Positions 7,023 through 15,521 of a stretch of DNA of 64,000 nucleotides are shown here, in pieces (the stretch's first letter is position 1; each line of letters starts with the position of its first letter). This DNA is from Alcaligenes pakistanensis. Its GTDB lineage: Bacteria; Pseudomonadota; Gammaproteobacteria; Burkholderiales; Burkholderiaceae_B. The DNA lies in NCBI RefSeq assembly GCF_014652815.1, contig NZ_BMZN01000002.1, positions 400,340 to 464,339 on the forward strand, in the 5' to 3' direction. The notes beneath the pieces were generated by a model. That model worked only from the letters and a program-made list of their open reading frames with translations. It was not told where the DNA came from and did not search any database. The translations under genes were made by a program, and so were the position numbers.

Positions 7023-8693
7023 ATGAGTATCGATAATTCCTATTCCCCTTCTGGCGCGACGCTACCGCTAGAGCAACAACGTGGGCCAGCCTATTGGCTG
7101 CAACGCGCTGTGCAGGGCCTGGGCACGCTCTCCGGCGTATCAGTGGGCCTGTTGGCATTGCTGTGGTTTGCACTGACGCTGGGTGCCTATCCTTTACTGA
7201 TCCCGGACGAGGGGCGCTACGTAGGTGTGGCCCTGTCTATGCTGGAGTCAGGCGATTATCTGGTACCCCGGCTGGATGGTCTGCCGTTCTTCCATAAACC
7301 CCCTCTGCATTACTGGCTGACGGCACTTAGTCTGAAAGTGCTGGGCGTGAATTTTGTAGGTGCGCGTTTGGTGCCTGCCCTGATGGCCGCCTTGCTGATT
7401 GCAGGGATGCATGCGTTTCTGAAACGCCATGCCAGCCAACACCATGCAGGTTGGACGGCACTGATACTGCTTAGCAGTCCTTTGTTGTTTGGAGCTTCCC
7501 ACTACGCCAATCTGGATATGACGGTCGCCGCGTTGATCAGCAGCTGTGTCTTGCTGGGTGGCCATGCGGCCTTGCAGATGGAGCAGGGGCGGCCGTATCG
7601 TCTGGCCTTGATGGGTTTGTATGCCACGGCAGGTTTGGCTTTTCTGGCCAAGGGTTTAATTGGCATCCTGATACCCGGCGGTATTCTGGTGTTCTGGTTA
7701 GTGGGGCGTGGGCAATGGCGCATTTTGCTGCGACTGTTTTCCTTAACCGGACTGGGAGTATTGCTGTTGGTAGCCACGCCCTGGATGTGGGCCATGCAGG
7801 CGCGCTATCCCGGTTTTTTTGACTATTACATCGTCTACCAGCACTTCCAGCGCTTTTTGGAAACGGGCTTTAACAATCCCCAGCCGTTCTGGTTTTATTT
7901 TGCCTTGATGCCCGTGGCGACCTTGAGCTGGACCCCGTTCCTGTTCAGGCGCGCTCGTGGTACTGGCATGCAGCCGGATGGATTGTTTGCCGTACGGGCC
8001 TTGATGCTCTCGGCTTTATTGACGGTGTTGCTGTTCTTTTCCATTCCCAGCTCCAAGCTGGTGGGCTATGTCTTGCCCGCTATCGGCCCTTGGGCCTTTT
8101 TCCTGGCCGATACGGTGATTCGTCAAACCCAGCGGGATGGGGAGGCTAAAGTGGCTCGCCGTGCTGTTTGGAGCCTGGCTGTCGGTGTGCTGCTGTGCCT
8201 GGTTGCCGTGGTGACCATGGTGGTTCGGCCTCAGGTTAATAGCCGTGAATTGGGTCGAGTCTTGGCCGCTGAATATCAGCAGGGCGACCAAGTGGTGTTC
8301 CTGAACAACTACCGCTATGACTTGGGCTTTTACGTTCCTGGTTTGATGGGTGTCAGCGTTATGGGGCGTTGGGATGATCCCGAGATCATGCGTACGGACA
8401 GCTGGCGCAAAGAGCTGCTGGAAGCCGCTAGTTTTGAGCCACAGCGCGGGGCTTTAACCTTGATAGACAGAGCAACCTTGCGCCAGCAGCTATGCCGGGA
8501 CAGTAAAACGGTTTTTTGGCTGATTGGTGGCCCGGATGCAGTACGCCAAAGTCAGGTGCTTAACCACGCTCAACGCCTGTATGAGGATCAGCGCATTGCA
8601 CTGTGGCGCTTTGATCAAGATGATCACGATTTTATGTGCGGCGGAACGCCCAAAGTCGTCCAGCCAAAAACGTCAGTACTGCCAGACCGATAA
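7023..8693 (+). CDS. ArnT-like GT39 lipid A glycosyltransferase
   Basis: Integral membrane glycosyltransferase of 556 residues related to ArnT, which moves an aminosugar from undecaprenyl phosphate to lipid A phosphates on the periplasmic face. The first periplasmic loop carries the conserved acidic pair in LIPDEGRYVG (Asp62-Glu63), and HKPPLHYW (91-98) matches the ArnT KPP motif. About eleven to twelve hydrophobic segments follow and then a soluble C-terminal domain. It lies downstream of the GT2 gene, separated by 123 bases. Its 3' end overlaps the convergent gtrA-type gene by 62 bases. In Bordetella the ArnT homologue LgmB adds glucosamine to lipid A; the same role is inferred here. Confidence 0.85.
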   Translation: MSIDNSYSPSGATLPLEQQRGPAYWLQRAVQGLGTLSGVSVGLLALLWFALTLGAYPLLIPDEGRYVGVALSMLESGDYLVPRLDGLPFFHKPPLHYWLTALSLKVLGVNFVGARLVPALMAALLIAGMHAFLKRHASQHHAGWTALILLSSPLLFGASHYANLDMTVAALISSCVLLGGHAALQMEQGRPYRLALMGLYATAGLAFLAKGLIGILIPGGILVFWLVGRGQWRILLRLFSLTGLGVLLLVATPWMWAMQARYPGFFDYYIVYQHFQRFLETGFNNPQPFWFYFALMPVATLSWTPFLFRRARGTGMQPDGLFAVRALMLSALLTVLLFFSIPSSKLVGYVLPAIGPWAFFLADTVIRQTQRDGEAKVARRAVWSLAVGVLLCLVAVVTMVVRPQVNSRELGRVLAAEYQQGDQVVFLNNYRYDLGFYVPGLMGVSVMGRWDDPEIMRTDSWRKELLEAASFEPQRGALTLIDRATLRQQLCRDSKTVFWLIGGPDAVRQSQVLNHAQRLYEDQRIALWRFDQDDHDFMCGGTPKVVQPKTSVLPDR

Positions 8694-9009
8694 GAATCAG
8701 GCCCAAAAGTAGATCGTAGCGCAGGCCCGAGTTATTCAATAAGTAGGCATAGCTGGCCTCGTTCACGGCGAAGCCTGCGGCAGACACGAGAAAGAAACGA
8801 GCCAGTGCAGGTAGAAACTGGGCATTCTGGGAACGGAAGGTCAGCCAGTAATGGCCGCCAAAAGACACCAGGAAGGCGAGCAGCCAGCCAAAAAGATTGG
8901 CCAGCAGCGGAGACAGGCTTAGCGTTTGCACCAGGGCGATTACAATGCCCCAGTGCGTGAGGGCGGCCAGGGTGCCAACCAGAATGAATAGAATGATTTG
9001 ACGAGACAT
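8632..9009 (-). CDS. GtrA-family membrane protein, putative lipid-linked sugar flippase
   Basis: A 125-residue protein with four predicted membrane helices and the GtrA/DPMS family look (LFILVGTLAALTHWGIV near the start, NLFGWLLAFLVSFGGHYWLTF in the middle). An upstream in-frame extension would read through the divergent deacetylase gene and lacks family similarity, so the ATG at 9009 is chosen. GtrA proteins are thought to help move undecaprenyl-phosphate sugars across the membrane. Its position between an ArnT-like transferase and a YdjC deacetylase suggests it fills the ArnE/F-type step here. It is transcribed opposite to its partners and overlaps the ArnT-like gene tail to tail by 62 bases. 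Confidence 0.82.
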   Translation of the reverse strand: MSRQIILFILVGTLAALTHWGIVIALVQTLSLSPLLANLFGWLLAFLVSFGGHYWLTFRSQNAQFLPALARFFLVSAAGFAVNEASYAYLLNNSGLRYDLLLGLILIGLAVLTFLAGRLWAFRRT

Positions 9010-9030
9010 AAAGAGAAAGCGGAGCGAGCA

Positions 9031-9834
9031 GTGGCCAAGGACAGGCAGATCAGTATATGCGCGGATGATTTTGGCATGGCCCCGGCAGTCGACGAGGCTG
9101 TGCTGAAATTGGCCCAGGCTCAACGCTTGACAGGAACATCCTGTTTGGTGGATGGGGACAGCTTTGTGCAAAACGCAGCAGCATTGCGCCAGAGTGCGCT
9201 GCAAAAAGGTTTGCACCTGAATTTTACCGAGTTTGCCTCGCAAGCGGGCGTCTATGCCATGCCGTTGAAACAGGTGATTATCCGCAGCCTGTTGCATCGC
9301 CTGGATAGCGAGAAGGTCAAATCGAGTGTGGCGCGTCAGCTGGATCGTTTTGAGGATGTGATGGGGCAGGGGCCGGACTATATCGATGGTCATCAGCATG
9401 TACATCAACTGCCCATGATTCGTGAGGCCTTGTTGGCTGAAATGGAGCGTCGCTATGCGGCCTCCATGCCTTGGTTGCGCTATACCGGTGCCCAGCGTCT
9501 GGCAGTCGGCTTTGCTTTCAAGGACAGATTCAAAGCACAGATTATTGCTGCTCTAGGATCTAAGGATTTACTGCGGCAGGCGAGGGCCAAAGGCGTGACG
9601 CTTAATACCGGGTTTACCGGCGTGTATGACTTCCACGGTGGCAAGGAGCGTTATAGCGCCTTGATACAGGCTTGGCTGGCCGCAATGCAGCATGGGGACA
9701 GCCTGATGTGCCATCCTTCTTTAAATGCCGTGGCAGGCGATCCGGTGGGCGCACAACGTCTGGCCGAGTACGAGGTGCTTTCCAGTCCAGAGATGCAGCA
9801 ATGGTTGGATCAGTACAGCCTGCGCATTGCCTGA
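9031..9834 (+). CDS. YdjC/ChbG-family carbohydrate deacetylase (NaxD-like)
   Basis: A 267-residue metal-dependent deacetylase of the YdjC/ChbG family. The start is uncertain: GTG at 9031 has GGAG 6 bases upstream, while a TTG at 8998 is in frame without a clear ribosome site and would overlap the divergent gtrA-type gene. The family motifs are present: ICADDFGM near the N-terminus with the metal-binding aspartate pair, HLNFTE, and DGHQHVHQLP carrying the paired histidines. In Francisella, NaxD of this family removes the acetyl group from undecaprenyl-phosphate N-acetylgalactosamine before transfer to lipid A. Because a GT2, GtrA and ArnT-like gene adjoin it, the same deacetylation step is the best inference. 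Chitooligosaccharide deacetylation is an alternative. Confidence 0.85.
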   Translation: MAKDRQISICADDFGMAPAVDEAVLKLAQAQRLTGTSCLVDGDSFVQNAAALRQSALQKGLHLNFTEFASQAGVYAMPLKQVIIRSLLHRLDSEKVKSSVARQLDRFEDVMGQGPDYIDGHQHVHQLPMIREALLAEMERRYAASMPWLRYTGAQRLAVGFAFKDRFKAQIIAALGSKDLLRQARAKGVTLNTGFTGVYDFHGGKERYSALIQAWLAAMQHGDSLMCHPSLNAVAGDPVGAQRLAEYEVLSSPEMQQWLDQYSLRIA

Positions 9835-9841
9835 ATTCTGC

Positions 9842-10438
9842 TCAGGCGGGATCGGCAGGTTGGCTTTGGCTGCCTTCGCCCAAGGCGCGCTGCATCACAA
9901 CGACATCAATCCATTGCTGGAACTTGTAGCCAACGGCAGCCTGGGTGCCGACGTGGGCAAAGCCTAGCGAGCGGTGCAGGGCGATGGAGCCCCGGCTGTC
10001 ATGGCCTGAAATAACCGCGATCATTTGCCGCCAAGGACCTTTTTCGCATTCAATCAGCAGGTGTTCCAGCAGCGCTTTACCCAGACCTTTGCCTATTTGC
10101 CCTTGGGCCAGATAGATGGAGTCTTCGATGGTGTAGCGATAAGCCGGGCGGGGTCGGTACGTGCCGGCGTACGCGTAGCCCACGATGTGCTCGTCCAGTT
10201 CAGCGACCAGCCAAGGTAGGCCTTGTTCGCGAACCTGCGCCAAACGGGCACGCATTTCCTGTACGTCGGGTGGGGTCTGTTCAAAGGTCGCCGTGCTGTG
10301 CAGGACGTGATACGCATAGATGCCTTGCACTGCCAGCATATCGTCTGGCGTGGCGGAACGGATTAGCAAGGCACTGGCGTGATTGCCTTTAGGCAAGGCC
10401 GAGGAGAAAGGGGCTTGCTTACTCTCGGAGGGGAACAT
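9842..10438 (-). CDS. GNAT-family N-acetyltransferase, phosphinothricin acetyltransferase-like
   Basis: A 198-residue GNAT protein. The acetyl-CoA binding region reads QIGKGLGKALLEHLL (Q/R-x-x-G-x-G/A pattern). Segments STATFEQTPPD, YAYAGTYRPRPAYRYTIEDSIYL and SLGFAHVGT are those of the Pat/Bar/MddA branch, which acetylates phosphinothricin or, natively, methionine sulfone or sulfoximine and related amino acids. The first 25 residues precede the domain and look unstructured. It converges on the deacetylase gene, leaving only 7 bases between them, and diverges from a small phosphatase gene. Substrate specificity cannot be set from sequence. Confidence 0.85.
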   Translation of the reverse strand: MFPSESKQAPFSSALPKGNHASALLIRSATPDDMLAVQGIYAYHVLHSTATFEQTPPDVQEMRARLAQVREQGLPWLVAELDEHIVGYAYAGTYRPRPAYRYTIEDSIYLAQGQIGKGLGKALLEHLLIECEKGPWRQMIAVISGHDSRGSIALHRSLGFAHVGTQAAVGYKFQQWIDVVVMQRALGEGSQSQPADPA

Positions 10439-10488
10439 ACTATTTTTCCTTTGAACTGATTTAGTTTATCCCGATTTCAGGAGTTTCT

Positions 10489-10830
10489 ATGCCCTTCCCA
10501 CACCAGTTTTTGACCGAGCAATTGGCCGTCGCCCCTCAGTTATCGGGAGAGGATATGCAAGCCGTAGCCGATGCCGGTTTTAAAAGTGTCATTATCAACC
10601 GGCCTGATATGGAAGGTGGTCCCGGCCAACCTTTGTCGGCTGATGTGATGCAGGCTGCCGAGGCGGCAGGTTTACAGGTGCAGTATCAGCCAGTTGTGGG
10701 TAGCGCTATTACTTCTGCTGATGTTGCCCGTTTTGGCCAATTACTTGAAGCCTTACCAGGCCCGACTTTGGCCTATTGCCGCACGGGCACTCGTTGTGCC
10801 GTATTATTTCGTGCATTGAACGAATCCTGA
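10489..10830 (+). CDS. TIGR01244-family phosphatase/sulfurtransferase-like protein
   Basis: A 113-residue protein of the small family found alone or fused to beta-lactamase-like persulfide dioxygenases (Blh). The catalytic loop is CRTGTR at 97-102, a cysteine to arginine spacing of four. This is shorter than the C-x5-R loop of classical protein tyrosine phosphatases and closer to a rhodanese loop. The fold otherwise resembles dual-specificity phosphatases (VIINRPD near residue 40 and LAYCRTGTR). No Blh or rhodanese gene is adjacent; the neighbours are a GNAT enzyme and a universal stress protein. The substrate is unknown, and a role in sulfide or persulfide handling is only a family-level suggestion. 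Confidence 0.8.
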   Translation: MPFPHQFLTEQLAVAPQLSGEDMQAVADAGFKSVIINRPDMEGGPGQPLSADVMQAAEAAGLQVQYQPVVGSAITSADVARFGQLLEALPGPTLAYCRTGTRCAVLFRALNES

Positions 10831-10917
10831 CCTGGCTCAAGGTTCAGGTCTGTACTAGCTTGTCCTGTGCCTTGGTGCAGCGGTAAGCTATCTGTCTCCA
10901 TTCAAAGGGGTTATGCC

Positions 10918-11379
10918 ATGTTCAAGAAAATTCTGATTCCAACTGACGGTTCCGAGTTGTCCGCCCAGGCAGCTAACAAAGGCGTGACTTTTGCCCGCCA
11001 GATTGGTGCCGAAGTCCTCGCTTTGCACGTAACCCAGCCTTTTGCAGCGACAGTGGGCTTTGACGGCATGGCTGCTGCGTATGCCATTACCGACGAAGAC
11101 TACGACAAGACCGCTAAAGAACAGTCGCAGAAATACCTGCAACAGATTCTGGACCGTGCCGAGACCGCTGGCGTCAAGGCAACCGGTAAATCCGTGTCGA
11201 ACTTCAATGTGGCCGATGGTGTGGTTCAGGTAGCCGAGCAAGAAGGCTGCGATCTGATCTTTATCGGTAGTCACGGTCGCAGTGGTCTGTCCCGTCTGTT
11301 GCTGGGCAGCGTGACCATCAAGGTGCTGAATATGGCCAAGAACACCGTGCTGGTGTACCGCGTCAAAGAAAGCGATTAA
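10918..11379 (+). CDS. Universal stress protein (UspA family)
   Basis: A 153-residue single-domain Usp. The ATG at 10918 starts the canonical FKKILIPTDGSELS strand-loop; an open frame 51 bases further upstream is ignored because it adds no family sequence. The C-terminal GSHGRSGLSRLLLGSV fits the ATP-binding G-x2-G-x9-G(S/T) motif, so this belongs to the ATP-binding Usp group. An AAGGGG element lies upstream. A bidirectional terminator separates it from the convergent formate dehydrogenase operon. Confidence 0.93.
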   Translation: MFKKILIPTDGSELSAQAANKGVTFARQIGAEVLALHVTQPFAATVGFDGMAAAYAITDEDYDKTAKEQSQKYLQQILDRAETAGVKATGKSVSNFNVADGVVQVAEQEGCDLIFIGSHGRSGLSRLLLGSVTIKVLNMAKNTVLVYRVKESD

Positions 11380-11398
11380 TCGCTTTTCAGCCCAAAGA

Positions 11399-11424
11399 AA
11401 AAGCCCGCTTAGGCGGGCTTTTTT
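11399..11424. terminator. Bidirectional terminator between the usp gene and fdsD
   Basis: Stem AAGCCCGC (11401-11408), 4-base loop, GCGGGCTT (11413-11420), flanked by an A-run on the left and a T-run on the right. It can serve both the usp transcript (+) and the fds operon (-). Confidence 0.88.
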
Positions 11425-11440
11425 GTGTCTGCGGTGTGTC

Positions 11441-11692
11441 TTACTGGCTGCGTGGTTCCAACTGCTGCTTATGGGTGACGACGGCCTGCAACACAATGGG
11501 CAAGAGCTCGCCATCAGCGCTTTTGCCGCTGGGGTTTTCCTGCACAAAATCCAGTAGGGAGCGACGCATGCGCGGGTCCCAGAACTTCTGGATATGTTCC
11601 GCAATCTCGCGCAGACCTTGTTCCCGATTGCTCAGGATTTCAAAGAATTGGCCGATCTGGTTGGCCATAGGAATCAAAGGAACAATATTCAT
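11441..11692 (-). CDS. fdsD: NAD-dependent formate dehydrogenase subunit delta
   Basis: An 83-residue protein with the hallmark sequence MANQIGQFFE...IAEHIQKFWDPRMRRSLLDF of FdsD, the small subunit of the soluble molybdenum-containing NAD+-dependent formate dehydrogenase. It is the last gene of the operon and overlaps fdhD by 4 bases. FdsD is needed for assembly or stability of the complex in relatives such as Cupriavidus and Rhodobacter. No cofactor motif is present, as usual for the family. Confidence 0.92.
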   Translation of the reverse strand: MNIVPLIPMANQIGQFFEILSNREQGLREIAEHIQKFWDPRMRRSLLDFVQENPSGKSADGELLPIVLQAVVTHKQQLEPRSQ

Positions 11693-12555
11693 GGTGATGT
11701 GGCCGATTTGGACTCGGCAGTATTCAGATAGTGGGGATGGCTGTACAGCGTGAAGCTGCGGTCACGGGCAAAGGCGGCCAGCATGACACCCAGTTCATCG
11801 GCAATCTGCACGGCATAGGCAGTGGGGGCGGAGACAGCCACCACAAAGTTGATGCCCATGGCAGCGGCCTTCTGGACCATCTCAAAGCTGGCACGGCTGG
11901 AGATCAGCACCATGCCAGAGCGGGGATCAATATCGTTGCGCAACATATGGCCCAGCAGCTTGTCCAGCGCGTTGTGGCGACCTACATCCTCACGCACGGC
12001 CAGGATACTGCCTTGCAGGCTGCACCAGGCGGCGGCATGGGTGGCCCCTGTCAGTTGATGCAAGGGCTGGCTGGAGCGCAAGGCATCCAGGGCCTGGAAG
12101 ATTGCAGCGGCGTCGGGGCTGTGCTCGGGAGCATCCAGACGAGGCAGTTGTCGGCGTACCTCGTCCAGGCTTTCCAGACCACATAAACCGCAACCAGTAC
12201 GGCCTGCCAACTGACGGCGACGGGCCTTGAGCTGATGTTGACAGGCGCTGGCTATCTCGATTTGCAGCAAGCTGCCGTGTTCGCCGTCCAGCACATCCAC
12301 GCCGCGTATATCGGCTGCGCTCCGGATAATGCCTTCGGTCATGGAAAATCCATAAGCCAGATCTTCCAGGTCGCTGGGACTGCACAGCAAGGCGCTATGG
12401 CTGATGCCGTTGAACTCCAGGGCAACAGCCTGTTCGCGCGCCAGCGCATCCTGATCCTCTTGGGGCAGGGTGTCAGCTTGTACTTCAGCTGGGGTACGCA
12501 CCTGCCGCCACACAGTGGCGGGGGCGCTGGCATCACGAAAATCTGCCTGGCTCAC
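11689..12555 (-). CDS. fdhD: Formate dehydrogenase accessory sulfurtransferase FdhD (FdsC)
   Basis: Transfers sulfur from a cysteine desulfurase to the molybdenum cofactor before its insertion into formate dehydrogenase. The chosen GTG start at 12555 has AAGGAG 7 bases upstream and gives 288 residues; the longer open frame to 12669 has no family similarity. The redox-active cysteine pair lies in GRTGCGLCG, matching the C-x2-C loop of E. coli FdhD. Conserved segments EDVGRHNALDK and LISSRASFEMVQKA follow. It sits between fdsA and fdsD, the usual fdsGBACD order, where it is also called fdsC. Confidence 0.93.
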   Translation of the reverse strand: MSQADFRDASAPATVWRQVRTPAEVQADTLPQEDQDALAREQAVALEFNGISHSALLCSPSDLEDLAYGFSMTEGIIRSAADIRGVDVLDGEHGSLLQIEIASACQHQLKARRRQLAGRTGCGLCGLESLDEVRRQLPRLDAPEHSPDAAAIFQALDALRSSQPLHQLTGATHAAAWCSLQGSILAVREDVGRHNALDKLLGHMLRNDIDPRSGMVLISSRASFEMVQKAAAMGINFVVAVSAPTAYAVQIADELGVMLAAFARDRSFTLYSHPHYLNTAESKSATSP

Positions 12556-12586
12556 GCGGCAACTCCTTAAGGCCTGTTTAGACGCA

Positions 12587-15508
12587 TCATACTTTCGCGA
12601 CGGCCTCGTCAGGCTCATGCTGGTGATTGTGATCCGCATGGGCCAGATCCTCGGCCGATAAGGTCTCACCTTGCAAGAGGCGCTGCTGAATATCGTGGAA
12701 ACGGTTCCAGCGATTTTGCCAGGCCGACTCGGACGTGACGCGCTGAATCTGTACCGCTGTCACCTTGTACTCGGGGCAGTTGGTCGCCCAGTCCGAGTTA
12801 TTGGTGGTAACCACGTTGGCACCCGACTCGGGAAAGTGGAAAGTAGTATAGACCACCCCCGGCTGTACCCGTTCGGTGACCGTTGCGCGCAACGCCGTCT
12901 CGCCCGCACGGCTTTTAACCGAGACTTTGTCGCCGCTGCGAATGCCACGATCCTCGGCATCCACCGGGTGAATTTCCAGCAAGTCCTCGGCATGCCAAGC
13001 TACGTTGTCGGTACGGCGGGTTTGGGCACCCACGTTGTATTGCGACAGGATGCGGCCGGTAGTCAGCAACAAGGGGAATTTGCGGCTGCTACGCTCTTCG
13101 GTTGGCACGTATTGGGTCAGCATGAAGCGGCCCTTGCCACGCACGAACTCATCAATGTGCATGGTGGGGGTGCCTTCTGGGGCTTGTTCGTTGCAAGGCC
13201 ATTGCACGCTGCCGCCCAGTTCCTGGATGCGCTCGTAGGACACGCCGGTGAAGGTCGGTGTCAGGCTGGCGATTTCGTCCATGATCTGGCTGGGGTGCTC
13301 GTAGCTCATGGGGTAACCCAGGGCACGGGCCAGGGCGCAGGTCACTTCCCAGTCTGCCATGCCGGCTTTAGGCTCCATCACTTTACGGACACGCGAAATG
13401 CGGCGTTCGGCATTAGTGAAGGTGCCGTCCTTTTCCAGGAAGGAGGAACCGGGCAGGAACACGTGGGCGTATTTGGCGGTTTCGTTCAGGAACAGATCCT
13501 GCACCACCACACACTCCATGGCAGCCATTGCAGCGGCTACGTGCTGGGTGTTCGGGTCGGATTGGACAATGTCCTCGCCCTGGCAGTACAGCCCCTTGAA
13601 GCTGCCACTCAAGGCGGCGTCAAACATATTGGGAATGCGCAGGCCGGGTTCGGATTGCAGGGGCACGCCCCAGGCTTGTTCAAACAGCGAGCGGACCTGA
13701 TTGTCCGAGACGTGACGGTAGCCGGGGAACTCGTGCGGGAAGGAGCCCATATCGCAGGAGCCTTGCACGTTGTTCTGGCCACGTAGCGGGTTCACACCCA
13801 CGCCTTCACGGCCCACGTTGCCGGTGGCCATAGCCAGGTTGGCAATGGCCATCACGGTGGTGGAGCCTTGGCTGTGTTCTGTCACACCCAGACCGTAGTA
13901 AATCGAGCCATTGCCGCCGGTGGCGTACAGACGGGCAGCGCCACGGATGTCGTCAGCGGAGACACCGCAGATTTCGGCCATGACTTCAGGCGAGTTCTGG
14001 GGCTGGCTGACAAAGCTGCGCCATTCATTGAAGGCAGCCGTGTCGCAGCGCTCGGCTACGTAGGTTTCATTCACCAGATTCTCGGTGACGATCACGTGTG
14101 CCATTGCGGTCAGCATGGCGGTGTTGGTACCGGGGCGCAGGGGCAGGTGGTAGTCGGCCTGGATGTGTGGTGAGCTGACCAGTTCGGTCTGGCGCGGGTC
14201 GATCACGATCAAGCGGGCACCCTGACGCAGACGGCGTTTCAGGCGCGATGCAAACACGGGGTGGGCAGCGCTGGGGTTGGCACCCATCACGATCACCACG
14301 TCGGTGTGCATCACCGAATCAAAGGTTTGCGTACCGGCGGACTCACCCAGGGTCATCTTCAGGCCGTAGCCGGTAGGGGAGTGACACACACGGGCGCAGG
14401 TGTCGACGTTATTGGTACCAAAGGCGGCGCGAACCAGCTTTTGTACCAGATAGGTTTCTTCGTTGGTACAACGCGAGGAGGTAATACCGCCTACGGCGTC
14501 ACGACCATGTTGATCCTGAATACGACGGAATTCGGAAGCCGCGTAATTGATGGCTTCGTCCCACGACACTTCCTGCCAAGGGTCCGTAATGCTCTTGCGG
14601 ATCATGGGGTTCAGGATACGGTCCTGGTGTGTGGCATAGCCCCAGGCGAAACGACCCTTTACGCAGGCATGACCACGGTTGGCCTTGCCGTCTTTCCAGG
14701 GTGTCATGCGAATGACTTTGTCGCCTTTCATCTCAGCTTTGAAGCCGCAACCCACACCGCAGTAAGCGCAGGTGGTGATGACGGCGTGCTCGGGCTGACC
14801 CAGGTCGATAACGGATTTCTCCATCAAGGAGGAGGTCGGGCAGGCCTGAACGCAAGCGCCACAGGACACGCAATCGCTGCCCAGAAAGCCGTCGTTCTGA
14901 CCCGCGGTGACACGCGATTCAAAACCACGCTTGTCGATGGTCAGTGCAAAAGTGCCCTGGACTTCTTCACAGGCACGCACGCAACGATTACAGACAATAC
15001 ATTTGCTGGAGTCGTAGGCAAAGTAGGGATTGGAGTTGTCGGTGGTGTCGTCCAGGTGATTGGCACCATCAAAGCCATAGCGCACGCTGCGCAGGCCCAC
15101 GACACCGGCCATGTCCTGCAACTCGCAATTTCCGTTGGCGGGACAAGTCAGACAGTCCAGCGGGTGATCGGAGATGTACAGCTCCATCACGTTGCGGCGC
15201 AGTTTGTGCAGGGTGTCGTTTTCGGTTTGCACGACCATGCCTTCTTCCACCAGGGTGGTGCAAGAAGCCGGGTGGCCGCGACGGCCTTCAATGTCCACCA
15301 GACACAAGCGGCAGGAGCCAAAGGCTTCCAACGAATCGGTTGCGCACAGCTTAGGGATATTGATACCGGCCAGGGCGGCAGCGTGCATTACGGAGGTACC
15401 CATGGGCACTTCCAGCAATTTGCCATCAATGGTCAGGTTGACCATCTCGGTCTGCAAAGAGGCCGGGGTACCCAGGTCGCGTTCGCGTACGGCGATAGTT
15501 TCGTTCAT
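12587..15508 (-). CDS. fdsA: NAD-dependent formate dehydrogenase catalytic subunit alpha
   Basis: Large molybdenum bis-pyranopterin subunit of 973 residues that oxidises formate to CO2. The ATG at 15508 has GGAG upstream and yields the normal N-terminus. Cofactor sites read in order: a [2Fe-2S] ferredoxin domain (Cys55, 66, 69, 83), a NuoG-type His-Cys3 site (His115, Cys119, 122, 128), two [4Fe-4S] sites (Cys170-173-176-180 and Cys213-216-219-223) and the Moco-domain cluster (Cys247, 250, 254, 282). The active-site Mo ligand is Cys375, followed by His376, in ARVCHSPTGYG. All ligands are present, so the enzyme should be functional. It is third in the fds operon, with electrons passing to FdsB and FdsG. 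Confidence 0.96.
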   Translation of the reverse strand: MNETIAVRERDLGTPASLQTEMVNLTIDGKLLEVPMGTSVMHAAALAGINIPKLCATDSLEAFGSCRLCLVDIEGRRGHPASCTTLVEEGMVVQTENDTLHKLRRNVMELYISDHPLDCLTCPANGNCELQDMAGVVGLRSVRYGFDGANHLDDTTDNSNPYFAYDSSKCIVCNRCVRACEEVQGTFALTIDKRGFESRVTAGQNDGFLGSDCVSCGACVQACPTSSLMEKSVIDLGQPEHAVITTCAYCGVGCGFKAEMKGDKVIRMTPWKDGKANRGHACVKGRFAWGYATHQDRILNPMIRKSITDPWQEVSWDEAINYAASEFRRIQDQHGRDAVGGITSSRCTNEETYLVQKLVRAAFGTNNVDTCARVCHSPTGYGLKMTLGESAGTQTFDSVMHTDVVIVMGANPSAAHPVFASRLKRRLRQGARLIVIDPRQTELVSSPHIQADYHLPLRPGTNTAMLTAMAHVIVTENLVNETYVAERCDTAAFNEWRSFVSQPQNSPEVMAEICGVSADDIRGAARLYATGGNGSIYYGLGVTEHSQGSTTVMAIANLAMATGNVGREGVGVNPLRGQNNVQGSCDMGSFPHEFPGYRHVSDNQVRSLFEQAWGVPLQSEPGLRIPNMFDAALSGSFKGLYCQGEDIVQSDPNTQHVAAAMAAMECVVVQDLFLNETAKYAHVFLPGSSFLEKDGTFTNAERRISRVRKVMEPKAGMADWEVTCALARALGYPMSYEHPSQIMDEIASLTPTFTGVSYERIQELGGSVQWPCNEQAPEGTPTMHIDEFVRGKGRFMLTQYVPTEERSSRKFPLLLTTGRILSQYNVGAQTRRTDNVAWHAEDLLEIHPVDAEDRGIRSGDKVSVKSRAGETALRATVTERVQPGVVYTTFHFPESGANVVTTNNSDWATNCPEYKVTAVQIQRVTSESAWQNRWNRFHDIQQRLLQGETLSAEDLAHADHNHQHEPDEAVAKV

Positions 15509-15521
15509 AGTGATCTCCGTC

